Of a stretch of 57,621 bases of DNA, positions 25,365-32,588 are shown piece after piece. Source of the stretch: Acidobacteriota bacterium (GTDB lineage: Bacteria; Acidobacteriota; Vicinamibacteria; Vicinamibacterales; UBA2999); contig JAEUQR010000166.1 of the NCBI GenBank assembly GCA_016789705.1, positions 1 through 57,621 of the forward strand, written 5' to 3'. The stretch's first letter is position 1. Every line of letters begins with the position of its first letter. The translations under genes and the position numbers were made by a program. The notes beneath the pieces were generated by a model. The model had not been told where the DNA came from. It did no database searches and was given only the letters and a program-made list of their open reading frames with translations.

Positions 25365-26819
25365 TTACCTCGGTTGCGTCCGGCCGCGCGGGCGACTCGC
25401 GTCGACCGCCAGCGCGAGGAGCACCGCGAAGATCATCGCCCCTGCCAGTCGAAGCACCATCAGGCCCGGGCCCCAGGCCACGAGCGCCCGCGCTGCCGCC
25501 AATGCCACCGCCGCGACCACCAGCGCCACGGCCGTGTCACGCAGGTGCAGGAACTCGATGCCAAGTGTGCGTGTCAGCCACAGCCAGGCCAGGAAGAGCC
25601 CAAAGGCAGGCCCCCACCACAGAAGCCCCGCCGCAACTTCGAACGATGGCGCGAACGGCGCCGCCGCGACGGCAGACACGAACGCGAGCGCCGTGGCGAT
25701 TGCCTCCGGATGCGGACGTCGCAGCGCCCGCCCGACCATGGACGCTGGAACGGCTATGGCAGCGCCTGCATGGGCGAGGAGCAGAATCCCGAAGCATCGC
25801 GCGACGCGCGCCACGAGCGCCTCCTGGCCCTCACCCAGCCAGCGCACCATCAGCTGGTCGGAAAACGCGAGCAGTACCGCACTGAGCGGCAGGATGAACA
25901 GCGCAACGTAGCGGGACGTGAGACGAATCAGCGCCGACACTCCCGCCGTGCCATGGTCCCTCCGGGTCTGCACGGCGAACGGCACCATGGCCGTGAACAA
26001 CGCCCCCGCGAGGCTGCGAAGGACGATGGCCGCGCGCGCCGCGAGATCGTAGACAGCCGCGAACTCCCACCCGAACCGGCTGCCCACGATCAGGCGAAAC
26101 GCATACTCGGCGAGTGGTGGCACCATCGTGGCGCCCTGGACGATGCCACCGAATCCGAGGAGGTCGTGGAGCGCTTCGCGATCGAGCCGCGGCCCGGACC
26201 GCAGACGCATCGTGCCGCGAAGACTGCGCCACGCGAGGGCGATCGTCACCACGCTGCCGGTCGAGTACAGGATGAGAAGCACGGCGAGCGATGTGTGCCC
26301 GGCCCAGGCAGCGGCCACGACAGCCGCCGTACCGACGCCGTGGCCAAGCGTGCGCCACGCCTGCAGGACGGTCAGCCGCTGTTGCCCTGCGAGCACGGCA
26401 CCGACCGCGAGACTGACCAGCGTCACGCCGGAACAGACCGGCAGCACCAGCAACGCGGCGCGTACGCCGGAGTCCATCTGCCGGCCGGGCGGCAGCGCCA
26501 GGAACACCATGACGAGGACCTGAGCCACGGCCGTGAGCACGCCGAGCAGGAGTGCCGCCACCGTGAGCGTGCCAGGGATCAGCCCGACCGCGTGTCGCGC
26601 CGTCAAGGCCGCCACGCGTTGCTCGATCGCGGCCGACAGCCCGAAGTCGATCAGGGTCGAATAGCCGCTGATCAACGTCAGCAGCGACCAGATTCCGTAC
26701 TGTTGGGCCCCAAGCGCGCGGAACAGCACCGTCGCCAGCACCACGCCGAGCACGACAGCCACGAGGCGTCCGGCAAGCACGGCTGACGCATTGCCAGCGA
26801 GAAGGCGGTATCCCGTCAT
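25365..26819 (-). CDS. Oligosaccharide flippase, MOP superfamily (Wzx-like), copy 2
   Basis: The 484-residue protein has about 12-14 hydrophobic helices and the family start VLFRALGAQQYGIWSLLTLISGYSTLIDFGLSAAIEQRVA. It differs clearly from the other flippase gene at 22839, so this is not a recent duplicate. It is the first gene of the long minus-strand operon; TATAGT on the minus strand (26863-26868) is a -10 candidate 43 nt before its ATG. Its presence suggests a second repeat unit or polymer, or a divergent paralogue with another lipid-linked substrate. Confidence 0.83.
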   Translation of the reverse strand: MTGYRLLAGNASAVLAGRLVAVVLGVVLATVLFRALGAQQYGIWSLLTLISGYSTLIDFGLSAAIEQRVAALTARHAVGLIPGTLTVAALLLGVLTAVAQVLVMVFLALPPGRQMDSGVRAALLVLPVCSGVTLVSLAVGAVLAGQQRLTVLQAWRTLGHGVGTAAVVAAAWAGHTSLAVLLILYSTGSVVTIALAWRSLRGTMRLRSGPRLDREALHDLLGFGGIVQGATMVPPLAEYAFRLIVGSRFGWEFAAVYDLAARAAIVLRSLAGALFTAMVPFAVQTRRDHGTAGVSALIRLTSRYVALFILPLSAVLLAFSDQLMVRWLGEGQEALVARVARCFGILLLAHAGAAIAVPASMVGRALRRPHPEAIATALAFVSAVAAAPFAPSFEVAAGLLWWGPAFGLFLAWLWLTRTLGIEFLHLRDTAVALVVAAVALAAARALVAWGPGLMVLRLAGAMIFAVLLALAVDASRPRGRTQPR

Positions 26820-26862
26820 CAGGCGCGGAAGGGAATCGGGGGCATGCCGTCGGACGCGCTCA

Positions 26863-26953
26863 ACTATAGCCTGTCACTCGTGCGGCATCGTGGCCCGGAC
26901 CGCCGACACACGCGGCCTCCCCGAACAGGGCGCGGACCGATCGGCGCTATACT
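26863..26953. promoter_or_regulatory. Divergent promoter region: -10 elements TATAGT (minus) and TATACT (plus)
   Basis: In the 249-bp gap between flippase 2 and the asparagine synthase gene, TATAGT (minus strand, 26863-26868) points toward the operon at 26819. TATACT (plus strand, 26948-26953) lies 115 nt before the asnB GTG. Neither has a clear -35. Together they are the best sites for starting transcription of the two halves of the locus. Confidence 0.45.
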
Positions 26954-27068
26954 CCTGCACCTGCGCAGGCGGTGTCGCACGGGCCACGATGAGCGATGCG
27001 GCCATCTGCGTGGCCCGCCGAGTCGATGGCGCCGAACGCGTGCGAGGACATCCGGAGGCTGGACAGAC

Positions 27069-28988
27069 GTGTGTGGCATCGCAGGGCGGGTGAATTTCAT
27101 CAGTGGCGCCCCCGTCGAACGCGACGTCGTGCAGCGGATGTGCGACCTCCTGGCGCATCGCGGGCCCGACGGGGAAGGCGTGTGGTGTGATGGCCCGGTC
27201 GGCTTCGGCCATCGCCGCCTCGCCATCCTCGATCTGAGCCCACTTGGTCGCCAGCCGATGACGACCGAGGATGGCACGTTGACGGTCACGTACAACGGCG
27301 AGATCTTCAACTTCCCCGAGTTGCGGACTGAGCTCGAGGGCCTGGGGCACCACTTCAGGACGCGTTGCGACACAGAAGTCATCCTCGCCGCCTATCGGCA
27401 ATGGGACGTCGGCTGTGTGCGCCATTTCGCCGGCATGTTTGCGTTCGTCCTGTGGGATGCACCACGACGGCGCGTCTTCGCCGCGCGCGATCGACTCGGC
27501 AAGAAGCCCTTCTACTACCACTGCGACAGGGACGGCATCGTCTTCGCGTCAGAGAGCAAAGCCTTTCTCGCCGACGCGCAGTTCCAGGCTCGCGTAGACC
27601 TGCCGTCGGTCTCACGGTATCTGAGCTACCAGTACGTGCCGGCCCCGCGCAGCGGCTTCGCCGGCGTGCAGAAGCTGCCACCCGCCCACACGCTGGTCAT
27701 CGAGGATGGCCGCGTGCACGTCGAGTGCTACTGGAAGCTGTCGTACCGACACAAGGCGCCACTGCGCGAACCGGACGCCATCGAAGCCGTCACCGATCGG
27801 CTGCGCACGGCGGTCCGGCGGCGACTGCTGAGTGACGTGCCGCTCGGCGCCTTCCTGAGCGGCGGCATCGATTCCGGGCTGGTCGTGTCCTTCATGGCCG
27901 AGTGCCTGGACGCGCCGGTCAGGACCTTCTCGATCGGCTTTCAGGAGTCGGCGTACAACGAATTGCCGGCCGCCCGACTGGTGGCAGAGCGCTTCGGCAC
28001 GGCGCACCGCGAGTTCGTGGTGCGTCCCACCGCCGTCGATCTCCTGCCGCGGCTCGTCTGGCACTATGGCGAACCGTATGCGGACTCCTCCGCGCTTCCG
28101 ACGTACATGCTGTCGGAACTGACGCGGCAGCACGTGACCGTGGTTCTCACGGGCGATGGCGGCGACGAGAGCTTCGGCGGTTACGACCGCTACCGGGCGA
28201 CGGCCATCGCGCGAAGGCTCGACGCCATCCCGCGGGTTGCGCGGCGTGCAATCGCCTCGGCCATCAGCGCGGCCGCGCGCGTGGTGCCGGCTGCCCGGCT
28301 GCAGCGGGCCGAGCGCTTCGCCCGGGGATGCGCGGCGCCGAACCTCTCACGTCGCTACGCCTCGTGGATGATGCACTTCACGCCCGAGGCGAAGTTGCGC
28401 CTGTGCACGCCGGAATTCATCGAGGCAGCGGCCGACGACAGTGACGCCGTGCTCGACGACGTCCTCGCCTCGAGCGATGCCAGGGACGCCGTGGAGCGCG
28501 TGCTGGATGCCGACGTCCGCACGTATCTGGCCGACGACCTGCTGGTGAAGGTCGACATTGCCACGATGGCCCATGGCCTGGAGGCCCGCTCGCCGTTTCT
28601 CGACCACGAGCTGATGGAGCTGGCGGCCAGCCTGCCTGTCGGGCTGAAAGTGCGAGGAGGTCAGACGAAGGTGCTGCTGCGACGACTCGCGGCGACACGC
28701 CTGCCCGAGCAGTTGCGCAGGCTGCCCAAGAAGGGCTTCGGAGTGCCCATCGACCACTGGTTCCGTGCCGAATTGCGAGCGTTCGCGCGGGACACGCTGC
28801 TCGATGGCCGCCTGGCCGGGCGTGGCTACTTCAAGATGCCGTTCGTCGAGCAGATGCTCGCCGAGCATGCGGCAGGCCGACGGTCGTGGCACCTGCAGCT
28901 GTGGAACCTGGTGATGCTCGAACTGTGGCACCGCATGTTCATCGACACCCGGCCCGCCGGCCCGCCGCCCCGGCCCGCTCTCGGGTGA
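27069..28988 (+). CDS. asnB: Glutamine-hydrolysing asparagine synthase (class II amidotransferase)
   Basis: About 639 residues from a GTG start. The second codon is the catalytic Cys (VCGIAGRVNF), which becomes N-terminal after formyl-Met removal; that fixes the start. A GGAGG ribosome-binding site stands 10 nt upstream (27054-27058). The glutaminase domain shows NGEIFN (76-81), and the synthetase domain has the PP-loop SGGIDS (264-269). The reaction is aspartate + glutamine + ATP to asparagine, or amidation of another carboxylate. In O-antigen loci, related proteins (WbpS type) are thought to amidate uronic acids, so that role is inferred here. Longer upstream frames lack the terminal Cys and are not real. 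Confidence 0.92.
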   Translation: MCGIAGRVNFISGAPVERDVVQRMCDLLAHRGPDGEGVWCDGPVGFGHRRLAILDLSPLGRQPMTTEDGTLTVTYNGEIFNFPELRTELEGLGHHFRTRCDTEVILAAYRQWDVGCVRHFAGMFAFVLWDAPRRRVFAARDRLGKKPFYYHCDRDGIVFASESKAFLADAQFQARVDLPSVSRYLSYQYVPAPRSGFAGVQKLPPAHTLVIEDGRVHVECYWKLSYRHKAPLREPDAIEAVTDRLRTAVRRRLLSDVPLGAFLSGGIDSGLVVSFMAECLDAPVRTFSIGFQESAYNELPAARLVAERFGTAHREFVVRPTAVDLLPRLVWHYGEPYADSSALPTYMLSELTRQHVTVVLTGDGGDESFGGYDRYRATAIARRLDAIPRVARRAIASAISAAARVVPAARLQRAERFARGCAAPNLSRRYASWMMHFTPEAKLRLCTPEFIEAAADDSDAVLDDVLASSDARDAVERVLDADVRTYLADDLLVKVDIATMAHGLEARSPFLDHELMELAASLPVGLKVRGGQTKVLLRRLAATRLPEQLRRLPKKGFGVPIDHWFRAELRAFARDTLLDGRLAGRGYFKMPFVEQMLAEHAAGRRSWHLQLWNLVMLELWHRMFIDTRPAGPPPRPALG

Positions 28989-29023
28989 AAGGGCCCTGGC
29001 GCAGGACGCCAGGCACCGCCCTT
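28989..29023. terminator. Hairpin between convergent asnB and rfbC
   Basis: An inner 7-bp stem (CCTGGCG 28995-29001 with CGCCAGG 29007-29013) sits on an outer 6-bp stem (AAGGGC 28989-28994 with GCCCTT 29018-29023), with a 4-nt bulge on one side. It starts right after the asnB stop. There is no long U-tract, so the terminator role is inferred from position. Confidence 0.5.
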
Positions 29024-29039
29024 CATCGGCCGCGGACCA

Positions 29040-29588
29040 TCACACCAGGCGATCGCGCACCGCTGCCAGCGACGGCGCCGCCGCATCACGCGCCGACAGC
29101 AGCGGCGACTCCACCGGCCACTCGACGCCGATGGCCGGGTCGTCCCAGCGAATCGAGATCTCGTCGGCCGGGTCATAGAACGCGCTGCACTTGTATTCGA
29201 TCTCCGCGTAGTTCGAGACCACCGCGAAGCCGTGCGCGAAGCCCCCGGGGATGTATAGCTGCTTGAAGTTGTCGGCCGAGAGGGTTTCGCCGAACCAGCG
29301 ACCGAACGTGGGTGAACCGCGACGCACGTCGACGGCCACATCGAAGATGACGCCGTGGACCACGCGCACGAGCTTGGCCTGCGGCGAGGTCACCTGTATG
29401 TGCAGTCCGCGAATCGTGCCTCTGCCAGAACGTGAGTAGTTGTCCTGCACGAACACCGTGTCGATACCGGCGTCGCAGTACCGGCGCTGGTGGTACGTTT
29501 CAAGGAAGAACCCGCGCTGGTCGCGGAACACCGCCGGCTCGATGATCTTGAGGCCCGGCAGCGGAGCGTCGGTGACGGTCATGCGCAC
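29040..29588 (-). CDS. rfbC: dTDP-4-dehydrorhamnose 3,5-epimerase
   Basis: The 182-residue protein matches the RmlC/RfbC cupin family over its full length: PAVFRDQRGFFLETYHQRRY, the catalytic-His segment GTIRGLHIQ, IFDVAVDVRRGSPTFGRW and YIPGGFAHGFAVVSNYAEIEYKCSAFYDP. It converts dTDP-4-keto-6-deoxy-glucose into dTDP-4-keto-L-rhamnose. A GTG at 29588 directly abuts the rfbA stop; the ATG at 29582 is an equally good start. It is last in the rfbB-rfbA-rfbC operon. Confidence 0.95.
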   Translation of the reverse strand: MRMTVTDAPLPGLKIIEPAVFRDQRGFFLETYHQRRYCDAGIDTVFVQDNYSRSGRGTIRGLHIQVTSPQAKLVRVVHGVIFDVAVDVRRGSPTFGRWFGETLSADNFKQLYIPGGFAHGFAVVSNYAEIEYKCSAFYDPADEISIRWDDPAIGVEWPVESPLLSARDAAAPSLAAVRDRLV

Positions 29589-30455
29589 TCAGTCTTCGAG
29601 CAGGCGCAGCAGGTACTGGCCGTATTCGTTCTTTGCCATGAGTTCGCCGGCCCGGCGCACCGTGGCGGCGTCGATGAAGCCCATGCGGTACGCCACTTCC
29701 TCGGGACATGCCACCTTCAGGCCTTGCCGCGCCTCGATGGCGTGGATGAAGGTCGAGGCCTGTAGCGTCGCTTCATGAGTGCCGGTGTCGAGCCAGGCCA
29801 TGCCGCGGCCGAGGGTCTCGACGTTGAGCGTGCCCCAGTCGAGGTACTGGCGGTTCACGTCGGTGATTTCGAGTTCGCCGCGGGCCGATGGCCTGAGCGC
29901 GGCGGCGACGTCCACGACCCGGTGGTCGTAGAAGTACAGGCCGGTCACCGCGAACTTCGACTTCGGCGCCTTCGGCTTCTCTTCGAGGCTGACCGCGCGA
30001 CCGGCCTCGTCGAACGACACGACGCCGTAACGTTCCGGGTCCTTCACGCGATAGGCGAACACCGTGGCGCCGGACTCCCGCGCGGCCGCCCTCTGCACCG
30101 TAGCCGGAAAGCTGTCGCCGTAGAAGATGTTGTCGCCGAGCGCGAGCGCCACCGGCGCGCCGGCGATGAACTCGCGACCGATGAGGAACGCCTGCGCGAG
30201 GCCCTCCGGCTTCGGCTGCACGGCGTAATGCAGGTTGATGCCCCACTGCGAGCCGTCGGCGAGCAGCCGCTGGAACGCCGACTGATCCTCGGGTGTGGTG
30301 ATGACGAGGATGTCGCGTATGCCCGCCCACATGAGTGTCGTGAGCGGGTGGTAGATCATCGGCTTGTCGTAGATCGGCACGAGCTGCTTCGACACCGCCA
30401 GGGTCACGGGGTAGAGCCGCGTGCCCGATCCGCCCGCGAGGATGATGCCCTTCAT
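29589..30455 (-). CDS. rfbA: Glucose-1-phosphate thymidylyltransferase
   Basis: About 288 residues from the ATG at 30455, which overlaps the rfbB stop (ATGA). It begins [18 protein letters not shown], the nucleotide-binding signature, followed by [26 protein letters not shown] and [19 protein letters not shown] are also present. It makes dTDP-glucose from dTTP and glucose-1-phosphate, the entry step to rhamnose. Length equals the family norm. A longer in-frame N-terminus would overlap rfbB by 70 nt and is rejected. Confidence 0.96.
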   Translation of the reverse strand: MKGIILAGGSGTRLYPVTLAVSKQLVPIYDKPMIYHPLTTLMWAGIRDILVITTPEDQSAFQRLLADGSQWGINLHYAVQPKPEGLAQAFLIGREFIAGAPVALALGDNIFYGDSFPATVQRAAARESGATVFAYRVKDPERYGVVSFDEAGRAVSLEEKPKAPKSKFAVTGLYFYDHRVVDVAAALRPSARGELEITDVNRQYLDWGTLNVETLGRGMAWLDTGTHEATLQASTFIHAIEARQGLKVACPEEVAYRMGFIDAATVRRAGELMAKNEYGQYLLRLLED

Positions 30456-31546
30456 CGCGACGCCGCCTCCCTGAGTCCGAGGCGCTGGCGATCGTAGGTG
30501 TCTGCGGTCACCGCGGCGCACCAGCCGCGGTTGGCCAGATACCAGGCCACCGTCTCGTGGATGCCCTGTTCGAACGTGCGGCTCGGGCGGAAGCCGAGCT
30601 CGCGCGCGATCTTCGAGGCATCGATGGCATAGCGGCGATCGTGCCCGGGCCGATCGGCCACGAACGTCTTGAGGTCGTGGTAGCGGGCGACGCCGTTCGC
30701 GCGCAGGGCGGCGTTGTTCGCGGCCGGCGCCAGCCGGTCGAGCGCGTCGCAGAGCGCGTCCACCATCTCGAGGTTCGTGCGCTCGGCGTTACCGCCCACG
30801 TTGTACTTGTCGCCGGGAACACCCTGCGCCAGCACGCGGAGGATGGCGTCGCAGTGGTCTTCCACGTGCAGCCAGTCGCGGCGGTTCTGCCCGTCCCCGT
30901 AGATCGGCAGGCGCTTGCCGTCGAGCGCGTTCATGAGCATGAGCGGCACGAGTTTCTCGGGGAACTGATACGGCCCGTAGTTGTTCGAGCAGTTCGTGAG
31001 CAGCGTCGGCAGCCCGTAGGTCTCGTGATAGGCGCGCACGAGGTGATCCGCGGCAGCCTTGCTCGCCGAATACGGTGAGTTCGGGGCGTAGGGCGTGGTT
31101 TCGGTGAAGGCGCCCTCGGGGCCGAGCGACCCGTAAACCTCGTCGGTCGAGACGTGCAGGAAGCGAAAGCCCGAGCGCTCGTCGGCCGTGGCCGTCTGCA
31201 GGGAGGCGCGCGCGGCTTCGAGCAGCTCGAACGTGCCGGTGATGTTGGTGCGCACGAACTCGCCGGGGCCGTCGATCGAGCGGTCCACGTGGCTCTCGGC
31301 AGCGAAATTCACGATCGCGGCCGGGCGCGTCTCATCCACCACGGCCCGCACATCCGCCCGTTCGGCGATGTCGCCGCGGACGAACCGCACGCGGTCGCCG
31401 TCGATGAGCCCTTCGAGGCTCTCGAGATGGCCGGCGTAGGTGAGCTTGTCGAACACGACGAGCCGGGCCACGCCCAGGGCATGGGCCCGCCGTACGAAGT
31501 TGCTGCCGATGAAGCCGGCGCCGCCGGTGACGATCCAGGTACGCAT
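30452..31546 (-). CDS. rfbB: dTDP-glucose 4,6-dehydratase
   Basis: The 364-residue protein has [12 protein letters not shown] (NAD site), [23 protein letters not shown] (catalytic Asp-Glu) and [22 protein letters not shown] (YxxxK), all standard for RmlB. It converts dTDP-glucose to dTDP-4-keto-6-deoxy-glucose. It is the first gene of the rfb unit. GATAAT on the minus strand (31558-31563) lies 12 nt before its ATG and may be a -10. No rfbD (the 4-keto reductase) follows, so the final rhamnose step must be encoded elsewhere, or another 6-deoxysugar is made. Confidence 0.95.
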   Translation of the reverse strand: MRTWIVTGGAGFIGSNFVRRAHALGVARLVVFDKLTYAGHLESLEGLIDGDRVRFVRGDIAERADVRAVVDETRPAAIVNFAAESHVDRSIDGPGEFVRTNITGTFELLEAARASLQTATADERSGFRFLHVSTDEVYGSLGPEGAFTETTPYAPNSPYSASKAAADHLVRAYHETYGLPTLLTNCSNNYGPYQFPEKLVPLMLMNALDGKRLPIYGDGQNRRDWLHVEDHCDAILRVLAQGVPGDKYNVGGNAERTNLEMVDALCDALDRLAPAANNAALRANGVARYHDLKTFVADRPGHDRRYAIDASKIARELGFRPSRTFEQGIHETVAWYLANRGWCAAVTADTYDRQRLGLREAASR

Positions 31547-31576
31547 CGAGAACAGGCGATTATCCTCTGATTCGCC

Positions 31577-32362
31577 TTACAGTTGCGAGCGGATGGCCCA
31601 GAGGTCCGGGAAGGTCGGGGCAATCGTGCTGCGCAGATACGCAGCCCCGGACGACCCGCCCGTGCCGGTGCGCGTGCCGATGGTGCGTTCGACCATCTTC
31701 ACGTGGCGATAGCGCCATTCCTGCACGCCTTCGTCGAGATCCACGAAGCGTTCGCACATCTCGCTGTTCTTGGGATCGGTCTTGTAGACCCGCACGAGCA
31801 CGTCCTGCAGCGCCTGGTTCGGCACGATAGGGGCGGTGGGATCGGCGCCCAGCACGTCGGCCGGCACGGGGTACCCCTCACGTTCGAGATAGGCGAGGAA
31901 GCTGGTCCAGAGCGAGGGCTCGCGCAGGCGGATGACCAGCGCGGCGCGGGCACGGCTGCCCGCCGGGAAACGATCGAGAGCGTCCACGGAGCGCTTCCCG
32001 AGGACGAATTCGAGCTGGCGGAACTGGTCGGACTGGAAGCCGCTCGCCTGTTCCAGGCGCTGGCGGAACGACTGGAACTCGAGCGGCGTCATGGTCTCGA
32101 GGATGTCGAGCTGCGCCACGAGCACCTTGAGGATGGTGAGCACGCGCTTGAGCGAGTGCTGCGCGCGGTGGGCGTCGTTCACGTCGAGCAACACCCGCAC
32201 GTGGTCGAGCTCGTGGAGTACCTGCTTGAACCACAGCTCGTAGACCTGGTGGATGACGATGAAGAGCAGCTCGTCGTGCTCGGGGCCGTCCGAGAGGGGT
32301 CGCTGCAACGTCAGCAGTTCGTCGATCTTCAGGTAGGAGTTGTAGGTAACTGCGCGATCCAT
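31577..32362 (-). CDS. kynA: Tryptophan 2,3-dioxygenase
   Basis: About 261 residues, the size of bacterial haem TDO. The start MDRAVTYNSYLKIDELLTLQ and FIVIHQVYELWFKQVLHELD (with the active-site His at 38) are typical, as is the C-terminal HVKMVERTIGTRTGTGGSSGAAYLR, holding the haem ligand region and the GTGGSSG substrate loop. It opens the indole ring of tryptophan to N-formylkynurenine. No kynB or kynU is adjacent. The ATG at 32362 is chosen over an upstream ATG because CACAAT stands 9 nt before it, and the family starts here. Confidence 0.95.
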   Translation of the reverse strand: MDRAVTYNSYLKIDELLTLQRPLSDGPEHDELLFIVIHQVYELWFKQVLHELDHVRVLLDVNDAHRAQHSLKRVLTILKVLVAQLDILETMTPLEFQSFRQRLEQASGFQSDQFRQLEFVLGKRSVDALDRFPAGSRARAALVIRLREPSLWTSFLAYLEREGYPVPADVLGADPTAPIVPNQALQDVLVRVYKTDPKNSEMCERFVDLDEGVQEWRYRHVKMVERTIGTRTGTGGSSGAAYLRSTIAPTFPDLWAIRSQL

Positions 32363-32380
32363 GGCACGAGCATTGTGCCA
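32362..32380 (-). promoter_or_regulatory. kynA -10 element overlapped by a small inverted repeat
   Basis: CACAAT (minus strand, 32372-32377) is 9 nt before the kynA ATG. TGGCAC (32362-32367) and GTGCCA (32375-32380) form a 6-bp inverted repeat with 7-nt spacer covering both the -10 and the start codon, a layout that would suit repressor binding. This is a suggestion only. Confidence 0.3.
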
Positions 32381-32458
32381 TCCGGCCCGGCCCCGGTTGG
32401 CACCGAATCGGCGCACGTTCCGTGCCGCTGAGAGCAGGAGCGAGACATTCGCGTGCGC

Positions 32459-32502
32459 AAAAAGAGGCGGAAGGCCCGCTAGCGCGGCGAGCCATCCGCC
32501 TC
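32459..32502 (-). terminator. Intrinsic terminator of the TonB-dependent receptor gene
   Basis: On the minus strand a GC-rich stem (GAGGCGGA at 32464-32471 with TCCGCCTC at 32495-32502, plus three inner pairs after one mismatch) is followed by five Us (A32459-A32463 on the plus strand). It lies 86 nt after the receptor stop. Confidence 0.75.
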
Positions 32503-32507
32503 AAACG

Positions 32508-32538
32508 ACTCCCCCACAGGAGTCCAACCGTGTGGGGG
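32508..32538. repeat. Overlapping, mutually exclusive hairpins
   Basis: CCCCCACA (32511-32518) can pair with TGTGGGGG (32531-32538), while ACTCC (32508-32512) can pair with GGAGT (32519-32523). The two stems share bases, so only one can form at a time. The site lies between the receptor stop and its terminator. It may just be part of the 3' end structure. Confidence 0.4.
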
Positions 32539-32588
32539 CTGGGGCTGGGGAGGGGCCGGAGGGTCTCCCCCGCGCCCCAACCCGCGTA

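Noticed and set aside
26844..27068. N-terminal extension of the asparagine synthase
   Set aside because: The class II amidotransferase nucleophile must be the second codon; the extension would bury it and has no homologous look.
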